A DNA stretch of 64,000 bases from an uncultured Collinsella sp. (GCA_958405195.1 CATYDM010000002.1:1-64000), one strand, 5' to 3'. Positions 34,830 to 44,405 are shown, counted from the stretch's first letter. Numbers and translations are program-made. Notes: generated by a model from the letters alone, not told the origin.

Positions 34830-37018
34830 TCGATGCGCCCGACCACGCCGCTCAGGAGTGGGGCAATCGTTCGGCAGGGGCATGGCTTCTTGTCGCTCTG
34901 CTGGGGATAGCGCTCTCGGTTGTTGCCGGCATGATGAGCTACGGTTACACAACGGCCCAAGCCGAGCAGCGCTTTGCCGACGTTGTCGATTACGTGGCGA
35001 CGCAGAGCCTTTCCTACGATGCATTCAACAGCGCCTATACGACCAAAAACCTGATTCGCGTTATGGAGATCGCCGGAGAGACAGCGCGCGATATGGAGCG
35101 CGACGGTTCGGTGGATAACACAAGGCTGGAGCTATATGCCGACCAGTTCAACGTGAGCGCACTGATCGTGACGGACGCATCGGGCAATTTGGTGTCTGAG
35201 TCCTCGACGGATGGCGTGGGCTACGAGTCGCTTGCTACGTATCTCAAGGAAGCACCCGTGCTGGAGGTGGCAGCCCATCCGCTTAAGTCCTATACCGCCC
35301 GCATCACACTTGCGGATGACTCGGTCACAGACATTGGCTGCGTGACTCGGCGGGATGACGAGGGTATCGTTGTCGCGGTAAGGCATCAGAGCGCGAAGGC
35401 AGTTGCAAGCAATACGCTCAAACTGCAGAGCCTGCTCGGTGGTTATGAGACCATCGACAGCGGCAATATCGTGATCGAAAGCGATGGCAAGGTCGTTGCG
35501 ACCAATGCCGTTGAACCCACCATATTGGGCGTGTTCGATCTGCCTGCGATGGATGTCTTTATTGTCGACGGTATAAAGGATCGATGCCCGGCTGGTAAGG
35601 TCAGATTGGTTAACGCCGACGGCGAGTGGTATTTGGGCACATTTGGAAAAGCGCACAAATTCTATGTGTACACCTATGCTCCGGCGCGGCGCTACTTTGA
35701 GGTCGTCGCGGCTGTTGCTGCCGGCGTGCTGGTGCTCTACAGCGGTGTTATAGCCGTTGTTGTGACGGTGCGTCGCCGCGCTGATTGCCGACGTTTGACG
35801 GACTTGCTGCAGCAGGAGCGCGGCTATGGCGACAAACTGGCAAAGGCAGCGCGTGAGGCCTCGTCTGCCAATTCGGCAAAGACGGAGTTTTTGCGTCGCA
35901 TGAGCCACGATCTGCGCACGCCCATCAACGGCATTCGCGGTATGGTTGAGGTTGGCGATGCCAATGCGGACGATCTGCAAAAGCAGACTGAGTGCCGCTC
36001 AAAAATCTGGACGGCATCGGGACTGCTGCTCGACCTTGCCAACGAGGCCCTGGATATGAGTCGCCTGGAGAGCGGGCAGGTCGATCTGGAGCTTGTTCCC
36101 ACAAACTTGGCGACTCTCAACTACGAGGTGCGCGATATTCTGGAGCGCCAGGCCGAGGAACGTCTGGTGACAATTATCTGCGACCAGCAGGCGCTTGATC
36201 ATCCCTATGCACGGGTGAGCGTGACGCACCTCAAGCGCTTGTTGCTCAATATTGCCGGCAATGCCGTCAAGTACAACCGCCAAGGCGGCTATGTTCGCCT
36301 GGCGTGCCGCGAGGTGGAGCCAGCGGATGGCGTCCCCGTCTATGAATACACGATCGCCGACAACGGTATTGGCATGAGCGAGGAGTTCCAACAGCGCCTC
36401 TACGAGCCGTTTTGCCGCGAGGAACAGCAGGTGGAAGGCGCTTCGTCGGGAACTGGACTGGGCGCGCCTATCGCAAAACAGTTGGTCGAGCTTATGGGTG
36501 GAACCATGGGCTTTACGAGCGTCTTGGGGCAGGGGACGACGTTTACCATTCGCCTGCCGTTCGAGAAGTGCGACCGCTCCGAGATTCCTCAGGCAGTGCG
36601 CATGGAGGCGGGCGATGGCGATGTGCTCCAGGGCTTGCGCGTTTTGCTCGTAGAGGATAACGATCTGAATGCCGAGATCGCGCAGTTTACGCTCGGCCGT
36701 GCCGGTGCCGTCGTGACGCATGCTAAGGATGGTGAGTCTGCCGTCGAGGCGTTTGCCGCGAGCGCACCGCACGAGTATGACGTGGTGTTGATGGACATCA
36801 TGATGCCCGGTATCGATGGTCTTGAGGCCACGCGTCGAATTCGAGCGCTCGATCGCGAGGATGCCTCGACCACGCCGATTATCGCCGTGAGTGCCAACGC
36901 CTTTGCCGACGACCGCAGGCTTTCGCGCGAGGCGGGCATGAACGCGCATCTGAGCAAGCCTGTGAGCTCGCAAGAGCTCGTCGAGGCGCTTGCGCACATA
37001 GCCGCCGACGCTTCATAA
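34826..37018 (+). CDS. Hybrid sensor histidine kinase with receiver domain
   Basis: Protein of 730 residues. Helices at about 18-40 and 291-315 flank an extracytoplasmic sensor domain of 250 residues. The kinase core follows with MSHDLRTPING (His361), NIAGNAVKYN, DNGIGMSEEF and GTGLGAPIAKQLVELMGG. The receiver (about 600-725) has VEDNDLN, phosphoacceptor Asp in VVLMDIMMPG, and LSKPVSS. No Hpt or output domain is fused. The ATG overlaps the binding-protein stop by four bases, implying a coupled ligand-capture and signalling unit. A long perfect terminator follows. Confidence 0.9.
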   Translation: MIDAPDHAAQEWGNRSAGAWLLVALLGIALSVVAGMMSYGYTTAQAEQRFADVVDYVATQSLSYDAFNSAYTTKNLIRVMEIAGETARDMERDGSVDNTRLELYADQFNVSALIVTDASGNLVSESSTDGVGYESLATYLKEAPVLEVAAHPLKSYTARITLADDSVTDIGCVTRRDDEGIVVAVRHQSAKAVASNTLKLQSLLGGYETIDSGNIVIESDGKVVATNAVEPTILGVFDLPAMDVFIVDGIKDRCPAGKVRLVNADGEWYLGTFGKAHKFYVYTYAPARRYFEVVAAVAAGVLVLYSGVIAVVVTVRRRADCRRLTDLLQQERGYGDKLAKAAREASSANSAKTEFLRRMSHDLRTPINGIRGMVEVGDANADDLQKQTECRSKIWTASGLLLDLANEALDMSRLESGQVDLELVPTNLATLNYEVRDILERQAEERLVTIICDQQALDHPYARVSVTHLKRLLLNIAGNAVKYNRQGGYVRLACREVEPADGVPVYEYTIADNGIGMSEEFQQRLYEPFCREEQQVEGASSGTGLGAPIAKQLVELMGGTMGFTSVLGQGTTFTIRLPFEKCDRSEIPQAVRMEAGDGDVLQGLRVLLVEDNDLNAEIAQFTLGRAGAVVTHAKDGESAVEAFAASAPHEYDVVLMDIMMPGIDGLEATRRIRALDREDASTTPIIAVSANAFADDRRLSREAGMNAHLSKPVSSQELVEALAHIAADAS

Positions 37019-37020
37019 GC

Positions 37021-37060
37021 ATATGGCCCGGTTCCAAGGTGGGTCGGAACCGGGCCATAT
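37021..37060. terminator. Bidirectional terminator between convergent genes
   Basis: A perfect 15-bp stem (ATATGGCCCGGTTCC at 37021-37035 and its complement at 37046-37060) with a 10-nt loop lies 2 bp after the kinase stop. It probably also ends the convergent transcript. Confidence 0.8.
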
Positions 37061-37088
37061 TGCTATTTGTGAGTTTTGCTTTTGAGGC

Positions 37089-37568
37089 TTACTTTTCCTG
37101 AATCTGCTTACCGCAGAGATGCTCAATCGTAATCTCGTAGAGCTGGACGCCCTTAATGTCCTTGGCGATTTCCTCTTCGACTTCTTCGGCAGAAGGGTAG
37201 TACTTAAGCGCGAGCTGGCGGACTTTATCCTCGATAAACGCGGGAGTGTCATTCGCCAAGCGACAGCGGCCAAAGACCACGGTGCTCATAACGTAGGGAG
37301 CCCAGTCGCCGTCCTGGTACCACTCGTTGCCGTAAACGGTAAAGCAGACCTTGTCATCGCGCTTGAGTGCGTCGACCTTGTGGCCAGCCTTGGCGCCATG
37401 GAAATAGATCTTGTCGTGCTCGGCGTCGAAGAAGTAGTTGACGGGAATGGCGTACGGGTAGCCATCGTCGCCGTTGACGGCAAAGACGCCGCGCTTGCAG
37501 GTAGCGAGCAGCTCGCGCGCTTCCTCGTCGGTGATGGCGCGTTTCTTTCGACGTAAGGGCCTAAACAT
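37089..37568 (-). CDS. Pyridoxamine 5'-phosphate oxidase family flavoprotein
   Basis: Protein of 159 residues with the split-barrel FMN-binding fold: ARELLATCKRGVFAVNGDDG, YPYAIPVNYFFDAEHDKIYF, HGAKAGHKVDALKRDDKVCF. The GYPYAIPVN and HxAxxGxK patterns are typical of the NimA-like (nitroimidazole reductase) branch. It likely reduces a small compound with FMN; substrate unknown. It starts at ATG 37568, preceded by AGAAAGGAAG, and stands alone between the two sensor-kinase loci. Confidence 0.85.
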   Translation of the reverse strand: MFRPLRRKKRAITDEEARELLATCKRGVFAVNGDDGYPYAIPVNYFFDAEHDKIYFHGAKAGHKVDALKRDDKVCFTVYGNEWYQDGDWAPYVMSTVVFGRCRLANDTPAFIEDKVRQLALKYYPSAEEVEEEIAKDIKGVQLYEITIEHLCGKQIQEK

Positions 37569-37609
37569 CGTTGGCTTCCTTTCTGCTGCGTATGGTTGTT
37601 GAGCACAAA

Positions 37610-40420
37610 CTATAGCGAAACAGCTCCGTTTTTCTTGATGCGGGCGAGTATGTTTTTGAGCTTGTTAAAGTCGAGCGGTTTGGACAGATGAGCGTTCATG
37701 CCGGCGTCGTGTGCCGCCTTGGCGTCTTCGGCAAAGGCGTTGGCGGTGAGCGCGATGATGGGGATATCGGCTGCATCGACCTTCTCGCTCAGACGAATCA
37801 CGCGGGTTGCCTCGTAGCCGTCCATGTCCGGCATCATGATGTCCATCAAAATGGCATCGAAGCTGCCGGCGGGATGCGACAGGTACAGATCGACGACTTC
37901 GTTGCCGTTGGCGGCGCGGGTGACCACGATGCCCTCGGATTCTAGCAGCGCCTGGGCAATCTCGGCATTCAATTCGTTGTCTTCGGCGAGCAGCACGTTC
38001 ATGTCGGCGAGCGAGCAGTCGGGCGCACTCTCAACCGTATTCGCCCGCGCCTGGGGATTCTCGTCGATATCGAGCGGAATCTCCACGTAGAACGAGGTGC
38101 CCACATGGAGCTCACTGGTGACTTCGATGGTGCCGCCCATCAGTTCAATAAGCGACTTGACGATTGGCATGCCCATGCCGGTTCCTTGGAACTTGCTGCG
38201 CGCATCGTCACCTTCTTGGGCAAACGGCTCATAGATATGCTTTAAAAACTTGGGCGTCATACCAATGCCGGTATCCGAAACGCTAAAGCAAAAGAGCGCG
38301 CGCCCGTTATCGAGTGGCTTGGTATTTGAGCTAAAGGTGACGGAGCCGCCGTGCTTGTTGTACTTAATGCTGTTGTCTAACAGGTTGATCATGATCTGTC
38401 GGATATGGGTGGGACTGCCGATCATGTATGGCCCCGTGGCGTACGGCAGACTATTGTCCTGCATTGTGATGGCGTTACTGGACGCGCGGAGCTTGCACAG
38501 CACCAGTGTATTGTCACAGAGCTCTTTGAGGTTAAAAGGCGCATGCTCCAGTGTTAGCTTGCGGTCTTCGATTTTGCCCATCTCGAGGATGTCGTTGATC
38601 AGCGAGAGCAGGTGATTGGCGGCAACGCGCGCCTTGGCACGGCTCTCGCGGGCGACCTGGATATCGCCTTCCTTCAATTCCTCGATCTCGATAAGGCCCA
38701 GGATACCGTTGAGCGGCGTTCGGATGTCGTGGCTCATGCGCGTGAGGAATGCCGTCTTAGCGGCGTTGGCAGCGTCGGCTTTTTTGCGCTCGGTTCGAGC
38801 GCGCACGAGCGCCCAGATGAGCAGGACGATACCGACCGACAACATACCGATGAGGGCAGCTGCAACGGCGGCACGGTTGCGATAAAGGAATTGAAGCGTG
38901 TTGGATTCCTGGGCCGTGTACGACGTGGAGGAGTAATTGCTTGCGGAGAGCGATTCTCCGGCATTGATGATGCCCTTGTTGATGATTCCCAGCAGCTCGG
39001 ACTTTCCGCGCGAAATCCAGCACGAGAGCTCACAGGTGTCAGGGAGCTCGGCCGTCTCGTAACCTTCGAGATCATAACGGTCGCCGATGGTTTTTATGCG
39101 TGAGCTGGGAGCGACGATGCAGTGCGCCGTTCCCTTCCTGAGGGCGTCGAACGCTTCATCGTCGGATTGGTATTCGGTCACGGTCGCTGTGGGAAACAGG
39201 CTTTCAAGTGCATTTTTGTTGACAAACGATGATTTGGTACAGGCGATGTTCTGAAGGTCTTTGTTCAGGTCGCTGCCGGTGTGGATGGCGGTGAGGGACA
39301 CGGTCCCCAACGATGCCGACTGCACAACGCCTGATTGCTCGGCAACCCAGTAATCTCGGTATACCGGCAGCGCAACGTCTATGCTTCCCTTTGACAGAGC
39401 TTTTGACATCATCTTGTAGCTATCAAAGGCGACGGTTTTGACCGTAATGCCAAATTTATCGTGCAACGTCGTCGCAAGCGATGCGAGCGAGCCTTCCATT
39501 TCGCCGTTTTCGTCTTCGTTGCAGTAGGGGAGTTTGCCCGTAATGTAGCCGAGCGTGATGGTGTTGTCATTTGCTTTGAGCCAGGAACGTTCGGGGCCGT
39601 TGAGCGATGATGAACCGCTGTTTTTGACCGAGTAGTTAGATTTGACTTCGTCGATATAGCGTGGGTTGACGCGGGCGATTGCCGACATGGCGGCATTGAT
39701 GTCGTCCATTAGGTCGGGGCGGCTTTTGGGGACGGCAAAGTAGTAGTCGCTCGAACCAACGTAGAACATGGGCGACGCATCGGGCGACGAAATGGTGTCG
39801 TTCATGATGACGGCATCGACTTCGTCGTTTGCGAGCGCGTCAAAGAGGGCGCCGCCAGTGTCGATTTCTTTATAGGTGCAGGTAATGCCTTCGTTGGCGA
39901 GCCACTGCCGGCCAACAAAGGTTTGCATAACGTCGGAGTTGCAACCGATAGTGAGACCCTGGAGCGCTTGGGGGTCACCCTTGGCCAGATCGTCGCGATC
40001 GGGCTTGGCGTAGATGTAGTAGCGCTCGGTGCCCTCGGGGTTCGAGGAAAAGAGCAGCTTTTGGGCGCGTTCCTCGGAGTAGGAGATGTTAGGCATAAGG
40101 TCGATTTCGCCTGCCTCGAGCATGTCCATAAGCTCGGTGAAGGTGCCGGAGACGTATTCGTACCGCCAGCCGGGCGTGTAGTACGACAGGGTCTGGAGGT
40201 ACTCGTAACTCCATCCCGAGAGACGCTCGCCGGGGGTGCCGTCCTGGAAGCCCTCGTTGTTGACGAGCCAGCCGACGCGGACCGTTTTGACCTGCTGATC
40301 GGAGTCGGCGGCAAAGACAGGGGCGGGCGCGACGGCGCTCAGTACGGCGAGCGCGGTAAGCGCGGCGGCCAGGGTGCGACATATAACTGAACGAAGGACA
40401 GTGGCAGCTCTCACATGCAA
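37610..40420 (-). CDS. Hybrid histidine kinase with two periplasmic-binding-type sensor domains (BvgS/EvgS-like)
   Basis: A 936-residue sensor. A signal segment (to about 38, APVFAA) leads to two family-3 solute-binding domains (about 45-265 and 285-495), then a membrane helix (517-540). The kinase core has MSHDIRTPLNG (His564), NLLDNSIKYN, DTGIGMTPKF and GTGMGMPIVKSL. The receiver near the C-terminus has AEDNELN, an Asp in AILMDIMMPDMDG and LSKPLDF. This is the architecture of BvgS/EvgS without the PAS and Hpt parts. It faces the binding-protein/kinase pair at 33960-37018 convergently; the kinase-receiver parts are similar, suggesting related pathways. A partner response regulator is not in the window. 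Confidence 0.9.
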   Translation of the reverse strand: MHVRAATVLRSVICRTLAAALTALAVLSAVAPAPVFAADSDQQVKTVRVGWLVNNEGFQDGTPGERLSGWSYEYLQTLSYYTPGWRYEYVSGTFTELMDMLEAGEIDLMPNISYSEERAQKLLFSSNPEGTERYYIYAKPDRDDLAKGDPQALQGLTIGCNSDVMQTFVGRQWLANEGITCTYKEIDTGGALFDALANDEVDAVIMNDTISSPDASPMFYVGSSDYYFAVPKSRPDLMDDINAAMSAIARVNPRYIDEVKSNYSVKNSGSSSLNGPERSWLKANDNTITLGYITGKLPYCNEDENGEMEGSLASLATTLHDKFGITVKTVAFDSYKMMSKALSKGSIDVALPVYRDYWVAEQSGVVQSASLGTVSLTAIHTGSDLNKDLQNIACTKSSFVNKNALESLFPTATVTEYQSDDEAFDALRKGTAHCIVAPSSRIKTIGDRYDLEGYETAELPDTCELSCWISRGKSELLGIINKGIINAGESLSASNYSSTSYTAQESNTLQFLYRNRAAVAAALIGMLSVGIVLLIWALVRARTERKKADAANAAKTAFLTRMSHDIRTPLNGILGLIEIEELKEGDIQVARESRAKARVAANHLLSLINDILEMGKIEDRKLTLEHAPFNLKELCDNTLVLCKLRASSNAITMQDNSLPYATGPYMIGSPTHIRQIMINLLDNSIKYNKHGGSVTFSSNTKPLDNGRALFCFSVSDTGIGMTPKFLKHIYEPFAQEGDDARSKFQGTGMGMPIVKSLIELMGGTIEVTSELHVGTSFYVEIPLDIDENPQARANTVESAPDCSLADMNVLLAEDNELNAEIAQALLESEGIVVTRAANGNEVVDLYLSHPAGSFDAILMDIMMPDMDGYEATRVIRLSEKVDAADIPIIALTANAFAEDAKAAHDAGMNAHLSKPLDFNKLKNILARIKKNGAVSL

Positions 40421-40501
40421 TCCTAACGAATCGAGACATTACCGCATAAGGATACCAGCTCAGCCTGCCCAGCCGGCAGCGGCACCGCTAAACGGTTCCG
40501 C

Positions 40502-40553
40502 CCGGCAGTTGGGGACAGTCCCTTTCTGCCGGCACAAAAGGAACGTCCCTAAC
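40502..40553. repeat. REP-like element with GGGACAGTCCC and GGAACGTCCC cores
   Basis: CCGGCAG (40502-40508) and CTGCCGG (40526-40532) form one stem. A larger imperfect inverted repeat, CAGTTGGGGAC to GTCCCTAACTG, spans the whole element. The core is shared with the elements at 29418, 54390 and 63929. Confidence 0.6.
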
Positions 40554-40611
40554 TGACGGTTGTGGGACAATACCGAGCGAACGTGATTGGTTGTCCGTGG
40601 AAAGGGTCGCG

Positions 40612-41037
40612 ATGAAAAAGCTCAGGACGCTTGCTGACGTGTTGCGCCAGGCGGGCTTCGTGCGCATTACGGAGCTGTTCCTCGTTTTCTACCTGCTGTG
40701 CTCGACGGCCGTCTGGCTGTCCGAGCCCACGACCCTCACGTTTGGCGATGGCCTGTGGTTTAGCTTTGAGACGGTCTCGACCATCGGCTTTGGCGACATT
40801 CCGGCCGAAACACCGGTTGCCCGCGCCATTACCGTCGTCTTGAGCGTTATCAGCATCTTCTACATCGCCATGCTCACGGGCGTGGCGGTGAACTACTGCA
40901 ATACGCTTATCAAGATGCGCCAAAAGGACACCATGGCGCGCTTTATGGATGATCTGGAGTATTTGGAAGAGCTCGATCGCGACGAGCTTGCCGATCTTTC
41001 GCGTCGCGTGCGCGAGTATCGTCGACGTCAGCGCTAA
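40612..41037 (+). CDS. Two-helix potassium channel subunit
   Basis: Membrane protein of 141 residues: one helix (ELFLVFYLLCSTAVWL), a pore loop with the selectivity filter TIGFGD, and a second helix (AITVVLSVISIFYIAMLTG), then a charged coiled tail without an RCK/TrkA-N domain. Four subunits would form a K+ channel. ATG 40612 follows AAAGGG; an upstream in-frame GTG-type start is less likely. It is the first gene of a rightward run with the LOG protein, ClC channel and ferredoxin. Confidence 0.87.
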   Translation: MKKLRTLADVLRQAGFVRITELFLVFYLLCSTAVWLSEPTTLTFGDGLWFSFETVSTIGFGDIPAETPVARAITVVLSVISIFYIAMLTGVAVNYCNTLIKMRQKDTMARFMDDLEYLEELDRDELADLSRRVREYRRRQR

Positions 41038-41071
41038 GACGAACGTCGTGCGCCACAACAGGGAGACAAAT

Positions 41072-41605
41072 ATGAACATCACCGTGTACCTGGGTGCCAA
41101 CACTGGCAGTGACCCGGCGTTTCTGCCCGCGGTGCAGGAGCTGGGCAACTGGATTGGCGCCAATGGACACGCGCTGGTATACGGCGGGTCCAAATCGGGC
41201 CTGATGGGCGCGCTCGCCGATAGCGTGCTCGATGCTGGCGGACACGTGACGGGTGTGGAGCCGAGCTTTTTTATCGAGGCCGAGTTTCAACATGACGGTA
41301 TCGACGACCTCATCGTGACGAGCGATATGGCGGAGCGCAAGGCCAAGATGATTGAGCTCGGCGATGCGTTCATCGCCTTTCCCGGTGGCACGGGCACGCT
41401 CGAGGAGATTGCCGAGGTCATGTCCGCGGTGTCATTGGGGCACCTGAGTGCTCCGTGCATCCTGTATAACCTGGACGGTTACTACAACGACCTCAAGGCG
41501 CTGCTCGGGCACATGATCGATAAGGGTTTATCGAGCCCGCAGCGCCAGCAAGGCATTTACTTTGCCGACGATTTGCGCGAGATTGCCTCGATTATCAACG
41601 GATAA
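41072..41605 (+). CDS. LOG-family protein (cytokinin riboside monophosphate phosphoribohydrolase-like)
   Basis: Rossmann-fold protein of 177 residues with VYLGANTGSDPAFLPAVQEL, LVYGGSKSGLMGALADSVL and the diagnostic PGGTGTLEEIAEVMS. LOG proteins cleave N6-modified or plain AMP to free base and ribose 5-phosphate. GGGAG precedes the ATG. It is 34 bp downstream of the K+ channel gene and probably cotranscribed. The physiological substrate in gut bacteria is uncertain. Confidence 0.9.
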   Translation: MNITVYLGANTGSDPAFLPAVQELGNWIGANGHALVYGGSKSGLMGALADSVLDAGGHVTGVEPSFFIEAEFQHDGIDDLIVTSDMAERKAKMIELGDAFIAFPGGTGTLEEIAEVMSAVSLGHLSAPCILYNLDGYYNDLKALLGHMIDKGLSSPQRQQGIYFADDLREIASIING

Positions 41606-41730
41606 GTCTTGAGCCTGTCCCACTATGACTCCCAATGGTGCCGTTTGCGGCGCAGACGGTTGGCTCGTTCGGGCAACGCTCGCTCTACAATAAAACGTAT
41701 CTATGTCGACTTTGACCGCGGGAGGACCCG

Positions 41731-43020
41731 ATGGATAACCTTGCCAAACCCACAAACCGCGTGCTGTTTTTAGTTAGCGTTGCCGTGACCGGTGCGTTCG
41801 CAGGTGCCGCGGTCTGGCTGTTCTTTTTTGCGATGGAGCACGGTATCGACTATCTATGGACCGAGATTCCGCGCGCGCTGGGCGTCGCTTCGCCCGAGCT
41901 TGCCAGCGGCCCGTTTGGCTTTTTGCCGTACCCGTTTTTTGTCTGTCTGCTGGGCGGCCTGTTAATCGGTCTGTACGAAAAGATGACAGGCACCAAGACC
42001 GATGACCTCAACCAGGTGATGGCTAAGGTTAAGCAAGACGGGCGCTACCCGTACGACAACCTGGGCAAGCTTTCGCTCGCGGCATTGCTGCCGCTGCTGT
42101 TTGGCGGAAGCATTGGACCGGAGGCCGGCCTGACCGGCGTTATCGCGGGTCTGTGCAGCTGGGTCGGCGACCGTATGCGTCGCTTTGGCGCCGAGTTTAG
42201 GGAGCTCACGCTGCTGGGTACCCAGGCTGCCCTGACGGCGCTCTTTACCGCGCCCGTCTTTGGCTTTGTGGCGCCGCTTGCCGGTAGTGCCGACGGCGAC
42301 GAGGGCTCCGCGTCTGGCGAGATCACCATCAAGCTGCCCAAGGCGCAAAAGACGGTGGTCTACGGTATTGCGATTGCCGGCGGTCTGGGTACCTACCTGC
42401 TGCTTGGCCAGCTTGTGGGCGGCGGCATGGGCATGCCCAGGTTCGAGTCCGCCGAGGTGGGCAACCTAGAGCTTACCTGGCTCGTCCCTCTGTCGTTGAT
42501 CGGAACAATCTGCGGCTGGCTGTACTTTGTCTCTGAGCACGCGAGCGAAGCGCTTGCCCATGCAATAGGGGAGCGTCCTGTCGTCAAGGCCATGCTAGCC
42601 GGTCTGGCGCTCGCCATCTGCGGCGCGGTCCTGCCCTACACCATGTTTGCCGGCGAGACCCAGGCCGACGTGCTCATGGAAACCTACTTGACCATTCCCG
42701 CCGGCGTGCTTATCGCGACCGGTCTGGTCAAGGCCATGCTGACCCCCGCCCTCATCAACCTTGGTTGGCGCGGCGGTCACTTCTTCCCGGTTATCTTCTC
42801 GGGCGTAAGCCTGGGCTACGGACTGGCCATCCTCACCGGCGCCGATCCGGTCTTTTGCGTCGCCGTCTGCACGGCATCGACGATGGGTGCGGTCATGCGT
42901 CAGCCGGTCATGGTCGTGGGCCTGCTGCTCATGTGCTTCCCACTCAAGGGTATCGTCTGCATGATCATCGCCGCCGTTATCGCCGCCGGCATTCCGCTGC
43001 CCAAGCCGCTGCGCAAGTAG
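41731..43020 (+). CDS. ClC-family chloride channel or transporter
   Basis: Integral membrane protein of 429 residues with about ten to twelve helices. The ClC selectivity motif is seen as FGGSIGPEAGL, and the later helix signature as LGWRGGHFFPVIFSG. No C-terminal CBS domains. It may be a Cl-/H+ exchanger or a fluoride- or acid-related channel. The ATG follows GGGAGG; a TACAAT -10 element lies about 40 bp upstream, so it may have its own promoter. Confidence 0.9.
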   Translation: MDNLAKPTNRVLFLVSVAVTGAFAGAAVWLFFFAMEHGIDYLWTEIPRALGVASPELASGPFGFLPYPFFVCLLGGLLIGLYEKMTGTKTDDLNQVMAKVKQDGRYPYDNLGKLSLAALLPLLFGGSIGPEAGLTGVIAGLCSWVGDRMRRFGAEFRELTLLGTQAALTALFTAPVFGFVAPLAGSADGDEGSASGEITIKLPKAQKTVVYGIAIAGGLGTYLLLGQLVGGGMGMPRFESAEVGNLELTWLVPLSLIGTICGWLYFVSEHASEALAHAIGERPVVKAMLAGLALAICGAVLPYTMFAGETQADVLMETYLTIPAGVLIATGLVKAMLTPALINLGWRGGHFFPVIFSGVSLGYGLAILTGADPVFCVAVCTASTMGAVMRQPVMVVGLLLMCFPLKGIVCMIIAAVIAAGIPLPKPLRK

Positions 43021-43057
43021 CACGGTTAATCGCGAGTCAACTCCAGAGGGGCACGAG

Positions 43058-43849
43058 ATGATCCTGTACTTTAGCGCGACGGGGAACAGCGAACATGTGG
43101 CGCGTCGCATTGCAGCGGCGACAGACGACAAGGTTGTGTCGATTGAGCGCTTTGATGCCGAGATCCTTCACCTTGCTGTGATGGAAGGCCCCTGTCGGCT
43201 GGGGTTTGTCGCCCCGGTATACGCCTGGGGCTTGCCGACACCGATGATCGAGTTTTTGAAGACTGCCGACCTGTCGATTGCTGCCGGTGCAAAGGGCGGC
43301 GAGCGCCCCTATACGTTCTATGTTTCGACGTACGGTTCGACGACCGGCCAATCGGCCAAGTTTGCCCGCGACCTGCTGCACGAGCGTGGGCTCGAGCTGC
43401 ATGCGGCGATGAGCGTCAAAATGCCTGACACTTGGACGCCTCTGTTCGATTTATCTGATCATCAAAAGGTTGAGGGTATCAACAGGGCTGCTGAGGCACA
43501 GATCGATGCCGTGGTCGAAGCGGTGCGGGAGCGGCGCACGGGCAATATGATGCGCCATCGCGTGCCCCTGTTTGCATCGTGCGCGTATCATGCGTTTGGG
43601 CTGCCGCGTATGCAGCAGACGAGCAAGTTTGCCGTCGATGCTAGCCGCTGCGTCGGGTGTAGCCTCTGCGCTAAGCGCTGCCCCATGGCGGCGATTGAGA
43701 TGCGCGACGGCCTTCCCGTCTGGACAAAGCCGGAGTGCGCAGCCTGCCTTCGTTGCCTGCACTGTTGTCCCAAATTTGCCATCTCGCACGGTAAGCGCAC
43801 GGCATCCCACGGTCAGTACAGGCATCCCAAACCTGGCGTGAGGATGTAG
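43058..43849 (+). CDS. EFR1-family ferredoxin-flavodoxin protein
   Basis: Protein of 263 residues. The N-terminal flavodoxin domain starts ILYFSATGNSEHVARRIA and includes APVYAWGLPTPMIEFL. The C-terminus is a 2x4Fe-4S ferredoxin: CVGCSLCAKRCPMAAIEM and CAACLRCLHCCPKFAI. The fusion is the EFR1 (EFR1 family ferrodoxin) type, common in gut anaerobes and presumed to shuttle low-potential electrons. It lies 37 bp after the ClC gene, behind AGAGGGGC. Confidence 0.9.
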   Translation: MILYFSATGNSEHVARRIAAATDDKVVSIERFDAEILHLAVMEGPCRLGFVAPVYAWGLPTPMIEFLKTADLSIAAGAKGGERPYTFYVSTYGSTTGQSAKFARDLLHERGLELHAAMSVKMPDTWTPLFDLSDHQKVEGINRAAEAQIDAVVEAVRERRTGNMMRHRVPLFASCAYHAFGLPRMQQTSKFAVDASRCVGCSLCAKRCPMAAIEMRDGLPVWTKPECAACLRCLHCCPKFAISHGKRTASHGQYRHPKPGVRM

Positions 43850-43939
43850 CGCCTGCTGGGCCGCTGTTCCAAAAGTCATTAAGAAAGAAGCCGCGCGGGG
43901 TCGTGTGTTTGCGAGCTCGCGCGGTTGTCGTTTAGAGCT

Positions 43940-44106
43940 TCCTCAGCACGATGGCGATGGTGTTTTGCACAGGCGAAAACGAGCGCCATGCAGATACGGA
44001 TGGCGGTTGCGACATCGGAATCGGTTTGTTTGATGCCGCATTTGGCCAAGATGGATGTGATGCCGGCAAAGAGTGCTGACGCAAATGCTGCGACGACCCA
44101 CGACAC
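43940..44106 (-). pseudogene. EamA/DMT transporter, 5' remnant
   Basis: A GTG start at 44106 (GGGGAGG upstream) opens a frame reading VSWVVAAFASALFAGITSIL, then AKCGIKQTDSDVATAIR. This is the N-terminal helix and loop of an EamA-family drug/metabolite transporter. After about 45 residues the hydrophobic pattern is lost (CAKHHRHRAEEAL), and the frame ends at 43879 after 75 codons instead of roughly 140 or 300. It is a truncated gene. Confidence 0.55.
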
Positions 44107-44265
44107 GGGCGAAATGCCTCCCCAAGAACGACCGCGCCAGATTTACGGCGTGCGTCCGATGATACCGTCCCGCCATGAAGCTTTGATATCGCTGTGGTGA
44201 GACAGGGGCCATAGTTCGAGAGGGCATTTGGTTAAGGCTCGAATCGAAGGTGAATGGTTTTCCGC

Positions 44266-44405
44266 GAAGTGAACGAGTAAATCTGGACCCCTGGAACATG
44301 CACACTTTTTTCGAACAAAACTGCAGGATTCTTAGACAAAAACCGCAGGAATTGAGTCCTTAAAAAAGTCGATGCTACAGGGCGCTGTTTTTACTCGTTC
44401 ACTTC
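44266..44405. mobile_element. MITE-like 140-bp element with perfect 16-bp terminal inverted repeats
   Basis: GAAGTGAACGAGTAAA (44266-44281) and its exact complement (44390-44405) bound an AT-rich interior without an open frame. The interior holds short internal repeats such as GCAGGATT and GCAGGAATT. Size and ends fit a non-autonomous miniature element; a structured RNA or large terminator is the alternative. No target-site duplication was obvious. Confidence 0.6.

Noticed and set aside
37021..37060. Long palindrome as a member of the REP family
   Set aside because: It lacks the GGGAC/GTCCC core, lies between convergent stops and has normal terminator geometry.
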